DNA of 64,000 nt from Pseudomonadota bacterium. Its GTDB lineage: Bacteria > Pseudomonadota > Gammaproteobacteria > Burkholderiales > Burkholderiaceae_F. Of the stretch, positions 29,046 through 43,952 are shown in pieces. A model generated the notes under the pieces. It saw nothing but the letters and a program-made list of their open reading frames with translations. It was not told the DNA's origin and searched no databases. A program made the position numbers and the translations under genes. Numbering within the stretch: position 1 is the first letter of the stretch; each line of letters starts with the position of its first letter. The DNA is taken from positions 167,915 to 231,914 of the forward strand of contig JAKAFN010000002.1 in the NCBI GenBank assembly GCA_021825945.1, in the 5' to 3' direction.

Positions 29046-29816
29046 ATGCTTGTACTCATCAATCTCGAAACCGCCGCCGCCCGACGCGCCGCGATGGCGC
29101 GACAGCTCGACAAGCTCGGTCTCGCCTTCGAGCGGGTCGGCGTCGACCTCCGCCACGCCGATGCCGCCGGCGTGCGGCACGAAATCGCCGCCGGCGCGCC
29201 GGGGCTCCGGTTCCACACCCAAGCGCTGAGCAACGCCGAGATCGGCTGCTGGCTCTCCCATCTGCGCGCCTGGGAGCGGCTGCGCCGGTCCGGGAAACCC
29301 GCCTGCGCCGTGATCGAAGACGATCTTCGGCTCGCGCCGGAGTTCGGCCACGCCCTGGACGTGCTATCGGCGCAGGACCGCTTCGACCTAGTCTATCTCG
29401 GCACGTCCTCCCGCAACGTCTCGCAGCGGCGCTTCGTGCAGTGCGGCAGCTTGCGGGTCCATGAGCCCGTCGGAGTGATCCTCAACACCTGGGGATATGT
29501 CGTGACGCGCGCCTATGTCGAGCGGTTCTTCGCCGAGGGCTTGCAGCACGCCGGCACGGACGGTGACAAGCCGCTGTGCCGGATCCGGCTACCCATCGAT
29601 CACTTCCTCGGCGGACGCGGCGGCCCGCTTCGCCCGCGCATCGGCGTCCTGCAACCGGCCGTCGTCGAGGAGGATCCGGTTCTGGGAGCGGCGTCCCAGA
29701 TCGGGCCTTACACTCGACGGCTGGACCGCCTGCACCTGCTGCAACGCATGCGCCGGCGAGTGCTGACCAGCTCGGTGGGCCAACTCTACTATTCGACCGT
29801 ATACCGTTACCTGTAG
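29046..29816 (+). CDS. Glycosyltransferase family 25 (LPS biosynthesis)
   Basis: A cytoplasmic enzyme of 256 residues. The N-terminus MLVLINLETAAARR is the usual first strand; LSNAEIGCWLSHLRAW (61-76) is the family signature and EDD at 91-93 the likely metal/nucleotide-sugar site. Family members add galactose or glucose to lipooligosaccharide. The ATG at 29046 is preferred over 29022 because it starts at the first strand. It is divergent from the DUF971 gene with a 126-base spacer. Confidence 0.88.
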   Translation: MLVLINLETAAARRAAMARQLDKLGLAFERVGVDLRHADAAGVRHEIAAGAPGLRFHTQALSNAEIGCWLSHLRAWERLRRSGKPACAVIEDDLRLAPEFGHALDVLSAQDRFDLVYLGTSSRNVSQRRFVQCGSLRVHEPVGVILNTWGYVVTRAYVERFFAEGLQHAGTDGDKPLCRIRLPIDHFLGGRGGPLRPRIGVLQPAVVEEDPVLGAASQIGPYTRRLDRLHLLQRMRRRVLTSSVGQLYYSTVYRYL

Positions 29817-29881
29817 CCGTCGCGGCGGCGCACGGTTTGGTAGCATCGTCGGCACCGAGTCTTGCCGCGCGGGATGCCTAC

Positions 29882-30082
29882 ATGGGCCGTTTGCTGATCG
29901 GAGTCGGAGTGCTCTTCCTGGTGCTGGGCGCGCTCTGGCCGTGGTTTTCACGGCTGCCGCTCGGCCGCCTGCCGGGAGACATCCACATCCACCGCGACGG
30001 GATGGACTTTTACTTCCCGCTGGCGACGAGCATCGTCATCTCGATCCTGATCTCGCTGATCCTGTGGTTATGGCGAAGATAA
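29882..30082 (+). CDS. DUF2905 membrane protein
   Basis: A protein of 66 residues with two hydrophobic segments (about 3-20 and 45-63) separated by the family block LGRLPGDIHIHRDGMDFYFP. DUF2905 proteins are small inner-membrane proteins of unknown function. The ATG at 29882 lies 65 bases after the glycosyltransferase stop; the frame is open further upstream only as a shadow. Confidence 0.9.
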   Translation: MGRLLIGVGVLFLVLGALWPWFSRLPLGRLPGDIHIHRDGMDFYFPLATSIVISILISLILWLWRR

Positions 30083-30207
30083 GTGATCCGGGCAGGTAAA
30101 GAGCGCGCCATGGATTATTCCTATGCGGGTATGCATTCAATGATGCCTCGTCCCCCGTGTTGGATGTTGAACATGGCGCCCTGTGTCAGGACGCAACCGG
30201 GCAATAA

Positions 30208-30480
30208 ACTCTGCCAGGCGGAAGGCTTGGCATCAACGTCGAAAACGCTCGCTCATACGCGCCGGTCAAGCGCGACAAACCCAGTTTCCGCAAGGTTTCG
30301 CCCACGCAAGGGGCCTACGCCACCGAACGCATGCGGCAGATGCTGCTCGATCCCGAACAGGGCTACGGCAAGCAGTTGCGGCATCCGTTGGTGGAGAAAA
30401 TCCGGGTGGACACACGGAGTGCCGCCCTGCGCGGTAGTGCCGCTGCGCTGGAAAACGCGGTGTCAGAAATGAAAATGGGC
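30208..30480 (+). pseudogene. Possible gene remnant beside tRNA-Arg
   Basis: After an in-frame TAA at 30205-30207 the plus frame reads a plausible protein-like stretch (LPGGRLGINVENARSYAPVK, then YATERMRQMLLDPEQGYGKQ and HPLVEKIRVDTRSAAL) with balanced composition, but no start codon with a ribosome site precedes it and the frame runs on through the antisense of the tRNA. This looks like the decayed 3' end of a gene. I recognise no family. Bases 30083-30207 hold nothing I can name. Confidence 0.3.
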
Positions 30481-30498
30481 GCTCCAGTTGGAGTGCCC
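30466..30498 (-). terminator. Intrinsic terminator after tRNA-Arg
   Basis: Read on the minus strand: stem GGGCACTCC / GGAGCGCCC with one mismatch and a 4-base loop (30477-30498), followed by ATTTTCATTTC. It starts 15 bases after the tRNA 3' CCA end. Confidence 0.75.
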
Positions 30499-30513
30499 AG
30501 ATTCGTATCCGAT

Positions 30514-30589
30514 TGGCGCGCCCGGCAGGAGTCGAACCTGCGACCCTTGGCTTCGGAGGCCAATACTCTATCCACTGAGCTACGGGCGC
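30514..30589 (-). tRNA. tRNA-Arg (anticodon CCG)
   Basis: On the minus strand a full cloverleaf of 76 bases including an encoded CCA. Acceptor stem GCGCCCG/CGGGCGC, D-arm GCTC...GAGT, anticodon stem TTGGC/GCCAA with loop CTCCGAA giving anticodon CCG (reads CGG), and T-arm GCAGG-TTCGACT-CCTGC. It lies downstream of priA on the same strand, 150 bases after its stop. Confidence 0.97.
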
Positions 30590-30739
30590 GCATGACGCGG
30601 GCGAGGAAATCGCCGCGCAAAGGCGAAGTGTACCTGACGCCGCGGAGCGTTCGGTCGCCGGCAGCCGGAGCATCGTGGCATGGAGCGCAGCCAAGCACGG
30701 CGACGCGCACCGGCCGGCCGAGCAAACCGAGCCGATGCG

Positions 30740-32752
<2,013 letters not shown>

Positions 32753-33084
32753 CCCACTCCCGGTCAAAATATCGCGCACTTTCTCAAGATTCGCAGCTAA
32801 CCCATTCTTTTTGCTGAAAGCCCGTACGGATTTTCCCAGGGTTGCCGACATCCTGTGGATAACTATGTGGAAAAGCGCGGGAAAAGCACGCCAAGTCCTC
32901 GACAGGTCAGCGTTTTGATGGAATCGCCCATCTCGAGGCCGTCACAAAAACCCCTTTTATTTCAATATGTTACGAAACAAATTCAGGGGGTTTGCCGTAT
33001 CTTCCGAGGGGAGGCTCTGAAATTCGGGCCTTCCCCAATTTTGTGCATAAGTCAAGACGACGCCACCTGCGGAATCGGCGCAAG
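32753..33084. other. priA-hemE spacer with DnaA boxes
   Basis: A 332-base, relatively AT-rich region upstream of priA and downstream of hemE (both minus strand). It holds a pair of DnaA boxes (listed separately) and an A/T-rich stretch near 32948-32983. No convincing gene is seen; short frames here overlap only noise or the extended priA frame. Confidence 0.6.
32854..32874 (-). promoter_or_regulatory. Tandem DnaA boxes upstream of priA
   Basis: On the minus strand TTATCCACA (complement of 32854-32862), a perfect consensus DnaA box, and TTTTCCACA (complement of 32866-32874), which fits TTWTNCACA. The two start 12 bases apart in the same orientation, about 100 bases upstream of the priA start codon. 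Confidence 0.7.
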
Positions 33085-34176
33085 TCACACTCCGCGACCC
33101 CGCAGACCCCGGCTGTACGTATGCACCGTTTCGACCAACGCCGCGACCGCGTCGGGATCGGTGAACTGCGAAATCCCGTGTCCCAGATTGAAAACGTGGC
33201 CATCCCAGGTGCCATCGCTGCGTTGCGGATCGCCGAACGAATCGAGGATCCGGCGGGCTTGCGCACATGCCGGCTCGGCGCCGGCAAGCAAGGCCATCGG
33301 ATCGAGGTTACCCTGCAGCGCGCAGCGGCTGCCGATCCGCGCGCGCGCGCGGCCCAGATCGACCGTCCAGTCCACGCCGATGGCGTCGGCCCCGGTCTGT
33401 GCCAAGTCTTCGAGCCAGACTCCGCCGCCTTTCGTGAACACGATGCAAGGCACCCGTTCGCCCTCGGCCTCGCGTCGCAACCCCTGGACGACACGCGCCA
33501 TCGGGTCGAGCGAAAACGCCCGGAAGGCGGGATCCGCCAAGACGCCACCCCAGGTATCGAAGATCATCACCGCCTGGGCGCCGGCGCGGATCTGGGCATT
33601 GAGATAGTCGGTGACGGCGCCGACGTTGACGTCGAGGATCCGCCGCATCAGATCCGGTCGCCGGTACAGCATCTCCTTGACCGTGCGGAAGTCGTCCGAT
33701 CCGCCGCCTTCGACCATGTAACAGGCCAGGGTCCACGGACTGCCCGAGAAACCGATCAGGGGAATGCGGCCGGCCAGCGCACCGCGGATCGAACGAACCG
33801 CATCCATCACATACCGCAACCGGTCTTCGGGATCCGGCGCCGTCAAGGCGGCGACATCCGCTTCGGAGCGCACCGGACGCGCAAACCGCGGCCCCTCGCC
33901 CTCGATGAAATGCAGGCCCAGCCCCATGGCGTCGGGAACCGTGAGAATGTCCGAGAACAGAATCGCCGCATCCAAGGGATAGCGATCGACCGGCTGCATG
34001 GTCACTTCGGTTGCCAAATCCGGAGACTGCGCCAACGCAAGGAAGCTGCCGGCGCGCTTCCGCGTCGCGTTGTATTCCGGAAGATAACGCCCCGCCTGCC
34101 GCATCAGCCAGATTGGGGTGTATTCGGTCGGCTGGCGCAGCAGGGCGCGCAAAAAGGTATCGTTCGTAGGTTTCAC
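33085..34176 (-). CDS. hemE: Uroporphyrinogen decarboxylase
   Basis: An enzyme of 363 residues converting uroporphyrinogen III to coproporphyrinogen III in heme synthesis. The N-terminal signature [15 protein letters not shown] contains the conserved Arg residues for substrate carboxylates, and [25 protein letters not shown] and the C-terminal FNLGHGI (conserved His) are present. The GTG at 34176 (VKPTNDTF) is chosen; the open frame upstream overlaps the divergent gene. Only 19 bases separate the two divergent start codons. Confidence 0.97.
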   Translation of the reverse strand: MKPTNDTFLRALLRQPTEYTPIWLMRQAGRYLPEYNATRKRAGSFLALAQSPDLATEVTMQPVDRYPLDAAILFSDILTVPDAMGLGLHFIEGEGPRFARPVRSEADVAALTAPDPEDRLRYVMDAVRSIRGALAGRIPLIGFSGSPWTLACYMVEGGGSDDFRTVKEMLYRRPDLMRRILDVNVGAVTDYLNAQIRAGAQAVMIFDTWGGVLADPAFRAFSLDPMARVVQGLRREAEGERVPCIVFTKGGGVWLEDLAQTGADAIGVDWTVDLGRARARIGSRCALQGNLDPMALLAGAEPACAQARRILDSFGDPQRSDGTWDGHVFNLGHGISQFTDPDAVAALVETVHTYSRGLRGRGV

Positions 34177-34195
34177 GCGCGCTCGTTCACGACAA

Positions 34196-34576
34196 ATGGA
34201 AAACCCCGATTTTCGCACGCCGACACTCCCGATCTGGGCGCGCCGGGACGGCAATTTCGTGGTGCTGTCGCTGCGCGTGCAGCCGGGCGCCCAGCGCACC
34301 GCGGCGGCGGGCCCCTATGGCGATCGCCTGAAGATCGCCCTGCACGCGCCGCCGGTGGACGGCAAGGCCAATGCGGAGTTGCTTCGTTTCCTCGGCGAGG
34401 TGCTGCATCTGCGCGCCCGGCAGCTTGCGCTCACCGCCGGCGCGGCGGGTCGCGACAAGCGGGTCCGGATATCCGGACTGGAGGAAGCGGGCGCGCTGGC
34501 CGAACTCGCGTCCCGGCTTGCGGCCTTGGATGTGCCTGCGGACCGAATCGCCACGGCCCTACGGGCCTCGCGATGA
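34196..34576 (+). CDS. DUF167 (YggU-like) protein
   Basis: A protein of 126 residues. The DUF167 core is clear: [39 protein letters not shown] and the basic [16 protein letters not shown]. The family is small, conserved and of unknown function. The last about 11 codons (from [11 protein letters not shown]) and the TGA stop are encoded by a REP-like repeat, so the protein is longer than a typical member by an acquired tail. It is divergent from hemE with a 19-base spacer. Confidence 0.88.
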   Translation: MENPDFRTPTLPIWARRDGNFVVLSLRVQPGAQRTAAAGPYGDRLKIALHAPPVDGKANAELLRFLGEVLHLRARQLALTAGAAGRDKRVRISGLEEAGALAELASRLAALDVPADRIATALRASR

Positions 34577-34608
34577 CGCATTGCGAAGACCCCCGCCCGA
34601 CGCAATCC
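34545..34608. repeat. REP-like palindromic repeat, copy 3
   Basis: Unit GAATCGCCACGG...CCTCGCGATGACG at 34545-34578, followed immediately by a degenerate inverted partner CATTGCGAAG...GCAATCC (34579-34608). It overlaps the 3' end of the DUF167 coding sequence and lies between convergent genes, as the other two copies do. Confidence 0.75.
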
Positions 34609-34614
34609 AGGCAT

Positions 34615-34643
34615 AAAAAAGGCAGGCCTCGCGGCCTGCCTTT
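34615..34643. terminator. Bidirectional intrinsic terminator
   Basis: AAAAAA, then a perfect 8-bp stem GGCAGGCC / GGCCTGCC with loop TCGC, then TTT. On the minus strand the hairpin is followed by TTTTTT, so it is strongest for the small His-rich gene, and it also serves the DUF167 gene from the plus strand. Confidence 0.9.
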
Positions 34644-34664
34644 CCTTGCGGGAACGCTCCCGGC

Positions 34665-34874
34665 TTAGTGCTTCTTGGCAGCGGCCTTCTTGGCGGCGGC
34701 GTGGTGCATCATGCGATGGCCGTGGCGATGGCCATGACGATGGCTGCGGGCATGGTGGCGAACGACGTGGTGCGCGGCCGGCTTCTTGGCAGGAGCGGGC
34801 TTGGCAGCGTCGGCCGCATACGCGGTGCCGGCGGCGAACATCGAGGCGATCATCAGAGCAAGCAGTTTCTTCAT
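34665..34874 (-). CDS. Small exported His/Lys/Ala-rich protein
   Basis: A protein of 69 residues with GGAAG 5 bases before the ATG. Residues 1-20 are a signal peptide (MKKLLALMIASMFAAGTAYA). The mature 49 residues are almost only Ala, Lys, Pro, His and Arg (for example HHARSHRHGHRHGHRMMHH). The composition recalls acid-shock (Asr-like) or metal-binding His-rich periplasmic proteins, but this is analogy only. It ends 22 bases before a strong bidirectional terminator and appears to be a single-gene unit. Confidence 0.75.
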   Translation of the reverse strand: MKKLLALMIASMFAAGTAYAADAAKPAPAKKPAAHHVVRHHARSHRHGHRHGHRMMHHAAAKKAAAKKH

Positions 34875-35149
34875 GTTGGCTTCCGTGGATTAATTGAAAA
34901 ATCCGATATCGTTCGCAGAGTGCCCCCGCCGGAATTGGCAGTTCAGCGTTCTGCGCTCTGGAGCGATAACGTCGGAGCGCTCGCAGCCGTTGACAGAGGT
35001 CTTCGAAGGAACCCCCGACGTCGTTGCCGCTTCCGCAACTCCACCCCCTCATCGGGATCGGGATTGCGGATGTCCACGTCTCGCGCATGGTGCCGCAACA
35101 GATCCGCGGCGATTATGCACCAAAATCGCGCGGTCACCGATATTTTGCG

Positions 35150-36538
35150 ATGAAAATGATGAATTTCGATGCTGATCCGATCATTGCGATCGCCACCGCG
35201 CCCGGGAAGGGCGGAATTGGGGTCGTCCGCATCTCGGGACCCGACCTCGAACCGTTCATTCAGGGCCTGATCGGCCCGACCCGGGCCGCGCACCTGCGTC
35301 CCCGTGTCGCGCTGCATGCCGAATTTCGGGACGATCAGGGTCGCGCCATCGATTCGGGACTCGCGCTGTGGTTTCCCGCGCCCCACTCCTACACCGGCGA
35401 ATCGGTGCTCGAACTGCAGGGGCACGGCGGTCCCGCCGTGCTGCAGATGATCCTCGCCCGTTGCCTGCAGGCGGGGAGCCGGTTCGGTGCGCGCATCGCG
35501 CGCCCGGGGGAATTTACGCAGCGGGCATTTCGCAACGGCAAGATCGACCTCGCCCAAGCGGAGGCGGTGGCCGACCTCATCGACGCCGGGACGGCCGCGG
35601 CCGCGCGCGGCGCGCTGCGGTCCCTGCAAGGCGAGTTTTCCCGCGCCGTGGAGGCGTTGGCGACCGATCTCCTCGAACTGCGAGCGCTGACCGAGGCGAC
35701 CCTCGACTTTCCCGAAGAGGAGATCGAATTCCTGCGGGCGGCGGACTGCCAGCGCCGGCTCGCACAGGTGCGCGACGCGCTGCACGCGCTGCTGCATCGG
35801 ACGCGCCAGGGGGCCTTGCTGCGCGAAGGCATCCACGTCGTGCTCGCCGGCGCGCCCAATGTCGGCAAGTCCAGCCTTCTCAACGCGCTGGCCGGCGAGG
35901 AAGCGGCGATCGTCACCGAACACCCCGGGACGACCCGCGACCGTATCGAGCGCCGGATCGTCCTCGACGGCATCGTGCTGAATGTCATCGATACCGCCGG
36001 ATTGCGAGAGACGAGCGACCCGGTGGAGGCGATCGGCATCGCACGCACGCGGGGAGCGCTCGCCACCGCGGACATCGTGCTGCACGTGGTCGACGACCGC
36101 CGGCCCGACGACCCCGGCGACGCAGCCATCACCGCAGGCGCCGCCGCGGGGGTGGCGATTCTGCGGGTTCGCAACAAGGTCGACCTCACCGGGTCGGCGC
36201 CGGGACTGCGGGACGGATGGGTCCGGATTTCGGCCCGCAACGGAGTTGGTCTCGACGCCTTGCGGCGGGAGATCCTCCGGATCGCGGGCTGGGAGGGGGA
36301 AAGCGAAGCCGGCGGCGAAACCACGTTTCTCGCCCGCGCCCGGCACGTGCATGCGCTCGAGCGCGCCCTCGCTCATGTCGATGCCGCCCGGGCACAAGCG
36401 GATCAGAACTACGCGCTGCCCGAACTGATGGCCGAAGAGCTTCGCCTTGCCGGCGACGCCCTGGGCGAAGTACGCGGCGCCGTGACCCCCGATGACGTGC
36501 TCGGCGAAATCTTTGGGCGGTTTTGTATTGGAAAATAG
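35150..36538 (+). CDS. mnmE: tRNA-U34 carboxymethylaminomethylation GTPase
   Basis: A GTPase of 462 residues that works with MnmG (also in this window) to modify the wobble uridine of tRNAs. The folate-binding N-domain begins PIIAIATAPGKGGIGVVRISG-like; the G domain has G1 GAPNVGKSS (234-242), G3 DTAG (281-284) and G4 NKVD; the C-terminal FCIGK carries the catalytic Cys. Three ATGs (35150, 35156, 35159) are close together with no clear ribosome site; the first is used. It precedes panB by 40 bases. Confidence 0.97.
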   Translation: MKMMNFDADPIIAIATAPGKGGIGVVRISGPDLEPFIQGLIGPTRAAHLRPRVALHAEFRDDQGRAIDSGLALWFPAPHSYTGESVLELQGHGGPAVLQMILARCLQAGSRFGARIARPGEFTQRAFRNGKIDLAQAEAVADLIDAGTAAAARGALRSLQGEFSRAVEALATDLLELRALTEATLDFPEEEIEFLRAADCQRRLAQVRDALHALLHRTRQGALLREGIHVVLAGAPNVGKSSLLNALAGEEAAIVTEHPGTTRDRIERRIVLDGIVLNVIDTAGLRETSDPVEAIGIARTRGALATADIVLHVVDDRRPDDPGDAAITAGAAAGVAILRVRNKVDLTGSAPGLRDGWVRISARNGVGLDALRREILRIAGWEGESEAGGETTFLARARHVHALERALAHVDAARAQADQNYALPELMAEELRLAGDALGEVRGAVTPDDVLGEIFGRFCIGK

Positions 36539-36578
36539 CGGGCGGCGATTCCGCCCGCCCCTCTGGGAGGATTTCGGC

Positions 36579-37379
36579 GTGCGATACACCCTTCATGATC
36601 TCCGTCGGTTCGCGGCGACCCGCAAGCTGGCCAGTCTCACGTGCTACGACGCAAGTTTCGCCGGCGTGCTGGAGGATGCCGGAATCGACATCCTGCTCGT
36701 CGGCGACTCCCTCGGAATGGTCATCCAGGGTCATTCATCCACCCTAGCCGTCACGCTCGGGGACGTTGCGTACCATACGCGCGCGGTCGCGCGACGCACC
36801 CGGACCGCATGGATCATCGCCGACCTGCCGTTCGGTTCATATCAAGCGAGCCCGGAACAGGCGCTGCGCAACGCCGTTGAATTGATGCAGGCGGGCGCGG
36901 ACATGGTGAAACTGGAGGGCGGCGAAGAAATGGCGGCAACGGTCGCGTTCCTCGTCGCACGGGGGGTTCCGGTCTGCGGGCACGTCGGGCTCACGCCGCA
37001 ACATGTACAGACCCTCGGCGGATACCGGATTCAAGGCAAGGATGCGGCTGGGGCGGAGCGAGTCCTGGCTGGCGCACGGGCGATCCAGGATGCCGGCGCC
37101 GACATGCTGGTCGTCGAGGCCGTGCCCCAGGCGCTGGCCGAGCGCATCGTCGCGCAACGGCGCGCGCTGATCATCGGCATCGGAGCGAGTTCCGGCTGCG
37201 ACGGACAGGTCCTCGTACTGCACGACATGCTCGGAATCACTCCGGGCAAGCGTCCGCGCTTCGTGAAGGATTTTCTCGCCGACGGCGGTTCGATTCCGAC
37301 GGCGGTTCGGCGATACGTGGAGGCCGTGCGCAGCGGCGCGTTTCCGGGTCCCGAACACGTATATCTCGACGAGCACTGA
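36579..37379 (+). CDS. panB: 3-methyl-2-oxobutanoate hydroxymethyltransferase
   Basis: An enzyme of 266 residues that makes ketopantoate for pantothenate and CoA synthesis. It has the PanB signatures [51 protein letters not shown] and [18 protein letters not shown]. The GTG at 36579 follows GGGAGG by 8 bases; the frame is open to 36492 inside mnmE. No panC is seen nearby. Confidence 0.97.
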   Translation: MRYTLHDLRRFAATRKLASLTCYDASFAGVLEDAGIDILLVGDSLGMVIQGHSSTLAVTLGDVAYHTRAVARRTRTAWIIADLPFGSYQASPEQALRNAVELMQAGADMVKLEGGEEMAATVAFLVARGVPVCGHVGLTPQHVQTLGGYRIQGKDAAGAERVLAGARAIQDAGADMLVVEAVPQALAERIVAQRRALIIGIGASSGCDGQVLVLHDMLGITPGKRPRFVKDFLADGGSIPTAVRRYVEAVRSGAFPGPEHVYLDEH

Positions 37380-37620
37380 CAACGGGTGCGGGGTTTGGCG
37401 ATGGGCGATGACGCGCAATCTCCGGGAAAAAAATGCTGGCATTGGCCGGGAGATTGGAGTAATTTTTGCGCGCAGTCGATTCCGGCGCTGCGCATTCCGG
37501 GCATGGTCGGCTTGTGTCCGGCATGTTGGTGTGGCGGCCGGTTCCGCCGCCGACCCGGCCGCGCCAATCGCTTGCGCGCCGCGGGCGCATCCCGCGTCAA
37601 TTGCTAGGATGAGCTTGCGT

Positions 37621-37827
37621 ATGCCGACCGGAACGGTGAAGTGGTTCAATGAGACCAAGGGGTTCGGGTTCATCAAACCCGACGATGGGGGTAGCGACGT
37701 GTTTGCGCATTACAGTGGCATCAAGTCCAAGGGGTTTCGGACCTTGAAAGAGAACCAGCGCGTCGAATATCAGGTGCAGCAGGGGCAAAAAGGCTTGCAG
37801 GCGGTCGAAATAGAAATTCTTTCCTGA
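37621..37827 (+). CDS. Cold-shock-domain protein
   Basis: A protein of 68 residues, a single cold-shock domain binding single-stranded RNA/DNA. RNP1 is KGFGFIKP and RNP2 is VFAHY. The ATG at 37621 gives the usual [10 protein letters not shown] start, with AGGA 11 bases upstream; ATG 37609 in frame is an alternative that would add four residues. The 241-base spacer upstream (37380-37620) may hold a long 5' leader, common for cold-shock genes, but I see no clear structure. Confidence 0.92.
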   Translation: MPTGTVKWFNETKGFGFIKPDDGGSDVFAHYSGIKSKGFRTLKENQRVEYQVQQGQKGLQAVEIEILS

Positions 37828-37835
37828 CCTGCGCA

Positions 37836-37882
37836 GGGGTGCCGCCGGTCCGCAGGCCGGGCGCTCACCCCGTGTGGTTTTT
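37836..37882 (+). terminator. Probable terminator of the cold-shock gene
   Basis: GGGGTG and CACCCC form the outer stem (37836-37841 and 37866-37871) with an inner GC-rich hairpin, followed by GTGTGGTTTTT. It begins 8 bases after the stop codon. Confidence 0.6.
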
Positions 37883-38012
37883 GGCCCGCGCCGAGCCGCC
37901 CGTGCGCGCCCGCGGACGTATCGGCGGGAGACTCCTCCGGAGTCCGACGCATCCTGCCGCAACGGACCAAGTTCTTGCCAACAGCCCCGATTCGACGATC
38001 CATCGATCCATC

Positions 38013-39437
38013 ATGACGCGGCGAGAACCCGATCCTCCGTCGACCGACTTTGCCATCACCTCGGTGAACATTCCCGACCGCCTGGACATGCTGGAGCTGC
38101 AAGGGCGGGCGCACCAAGACCCGCCGGCGCGCATCCGTCGGCGAGTGCGGCGACTCGCTCGCGTCTGGATGGTGCGCGGGCTCGCGCTGGCGACAGTGGG
38201 CGTGATCGGCTGGGAGGGCGTTCAGGCCTTCGCAGCGGTGCGGGCGGGGCTATCTCCCGAAGCGATCTCGATGCGCCTGAGCCGCGCACTGGAAGTGCCG
38301 GTACACATCGCCGATGCCGGGCTGCGATGGTCGCCCACCCCCCACCTGGAGGTGGACGGCCTCGATCTCGGAGACCAGGTCACGATTCCGGCGATCTCCT
38401 TGCAGGTGCAGGTACGGAACATCGGCCGACTGCTGATCGAGCGGCGATTGGACTGGGGCGCCGGGGAGATCGCGCCGCTCACCCTGCATCCCCGGCAGGC
38501 GCGCTTCCTGCTCGGCCTGTTGCTGCGAGCCGGCGCCGCGCTTCCCGACGATGTCGGTGCCCTGCGCTGTGCGGCGCTGACCTTGGCCGATACGGTTCCG
38601 GGTGATGCCGGGCCGTGGGCGATGGTGGTAGATCGCCAGGCCGGCGGGGGGTTCGGCGAGGTCCAACTGACCCAGGAGGTGGGGTCGGCGGGTTCCCTGC
38701 AACTGACGTTTTCGGCGCCGACACGGGCTCCTGGGGATGGAGCGACCGAGGCCATCGCCTTTCGGCTGGAAGGGGCGGCCGCTTCGCTTCCCATTTCACC
38801 ACGGTACGTATTCGACCGCGTGCGCGCCAGCGGAACGGTGGAGCGAGACCGCATCGTCCTGGACTCTTTGGAGATCACCGATCGGCGCGGCGGTCTGCGC
38901 GCGCATGGGGTGGTGCAGCGGGGCGCGGACGGCTGGAGGCTTCGTGGCGCCGTCGATTCGGGTCAAATCGATGTCGCGGCTGCGCTCGGAGCGCCGGCCG
39001 GTTCCAACGCGGACGGGGTGCCGGCGTTGCTGACGGGAACGGCCTTGGTTTCCGGACGGCTCGCGGGGCACGGCGACACGGTCGCCGGCGCGTTCTCCGA
39101 TCTTTCGTTTGCCGGCCGTGTGGCGATGCGCGACGGCACGCTGAACGGCGTCGACCTGGGATACGCGGCGACCCATCCCGGCGGTATCGAAGGATCCGGG
39201 GGATCGACGCCGTTTCATTCGGGAACGGCGTCTCTGGACATCGGCTCCGGCGGAATTGTGCTGCGCGACGTCCGCTTGCGAGCGGGCGCCCTGGCCGTGG
39301 TCGGCGAGGTGACGGTTGCGCCCAACCGCGGACTCTCCGGACGCCTCTTTGCCGACCTGATCGATGCGATGCGTGCCCAGGCGCCGGCCCGGATCATCAT
39401 TCGGGGGACGTTGGCGCAACCGACGTTCGGCGGATGA
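38013..39437 (+). CDS. AsmA-like inner-membrane-anchored protein
   Basis: A protein of 474 residues. An Arg-rich N-terminal region (34-52) is followed by one membrane helix (about 52-70). The rest is beta-rich, with the AsmA/TamB-like features of repeated amphipathic strands and a C-terminal block TALVSGRLAGHGDTVAGAFS and RVAMRDGTLNGVDLG. AsmA-type proteins span the periplasm and are linked to lipid movement to the outer membrane. The ATG at 38013 is the likely start; the frame is open to 37839. Confidence 0.7.
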   Translation: MTRREPDPPSTDFAITSVNIPDRLDMLELQGRAHQDPPARIRRRVRRLARVWMVRGLALATVGVIGWEGVQAFAAVRAGLSPEAISMRLSRALEVPVHIADAGLRWSPTPHLEVDGLDLGDQVTIPAISLQVQVRNIGRLLIERRLDWGAGEIAPLTLHPRQARFLLGLLLRAGAALPDDVGALRCAALTLADTVPGDAGPWAMVVDRQAGGGFGEVQLTQEVGSAGSLQLTFSAPTRAPGDGATEAIAFRLEGAAASLPISPRYVFDRVRASGTVERDRIVLDSLEITDRRGGLRAHGVVQRGADGWRLRGAVDSGQIDVAAALGAPAGSNADGVPALLTGTALVSGRLAGHGDTVAGAFSDLSFAGRVAMRDGTLNGVDLGYAATHPGGIEGSGGSTPFHSGTASLDIGSGGIVLRDVRLRAGALAVVGEVTVAPNRGLSGRLFADLIDAMRAQAPARIIIRGTLAQPTFGG

Positions 39438-39455
39438 CCCGCCGGCGTGTCGGCC

Positions 39456-39473
39456 CGGCGTCCGCGGACGCCG
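39456..39473. repeat. Perfect 18-bp palindrome between convergent genes
   Basis: CGGCGTCCGCGGACGCCG is identical to its complement and is extended by GGCC on both sides. It lies between the AsmA-like stop and the atpC stop. No T-run follows on either strand, so a bidirectional terminator role is possible but unproven. Confidence 0.6.
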
Positions 39474-39507
39474 GCCGAGGCGCGACGCGCCCCGCCCTCA
39501 TTCCGAA

Positions 39508-39948
39508 CTAGCGGATCGATGCCGCTCCGCCGGGAGCGCTGGCCTTGTAGTTGCGAACTGCAGCCAGTTGCGCGGTCAGCAACGCGATTTCGGCTTCGAC
39601 CTTGGCGATATCGAGCTTGTCCAGCGCCGCGCGGTGAATTTCTTCGGCCCGCTTGAGCGCCTCGATCGCCTTGGCTTCGTCCAGATCCTTCGCGCGGATC
39701 GCCGTATCGGCGAGGACCGTCACGATGGTCGGTTGCACTTCGAGGATGCCGCCGGCGACGAAGATGCGCTCGTCGGTGCCGCCGATCGTGTGGATGCGGA
39801 CGACACCGGGTTTGATGCGCGTGATCAGCGGCACATGGCGGGGATATACGCCAAGTTCGCCGTCTTCGCCGGGCAGCACGACGAACTCTGCCTGCCCGGC
39901 GAAGATCAGTTCTTCGGCGCTGACGACGTCGACATGAATGGTGGCCAT
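39508..39948 (-). CDS. atpC: ATP synthase F1 subunit epsilon
   Basis: A protein of 146 residues, last gene of the atp operon. It has the N-terminal beta-sandwich ([54 protein letters not shown]) and the C-terminal two-helix domain that inhibits rotation. It lies 22 bases after the atpD stop. Confidence 0.97.
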   Translation of the reverse strand: MATIHVDVVSAEELIFAGQAEFVVLPGEDGELGVYPRHVPLITRIKPGVVRIHTIGGTDERIFVAGGILEVQPTIVTVLADTAIRAKDLDEAKAIEALKRAEEIHRAALDKLDIAKVEAEIALLTAQLAAVRNYKASAPGGAASIR

Positions 39949-39970
39949 GCGGGGGTTCCTTCTCCGCCGA

Positions 39971-42345
<2,375 letters not shown>

Positions 42346-42388
42346 CGGGAAGCCTTCTCTTGATTACGCTGTCAGGTCGTCCCGTGGA

Positions 42389-43930
<1,542 letters not shown>

Positions 43931-43952
43931 CGAACCACTCCGGATTGGAATA

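Noticed and set aside
29576..29880. Extended upstream frame of the DUF2905 gene
   Set aside because: It overlaps the glycosyltransferase gene in another frame and lacks DUF2905 or membrane character.
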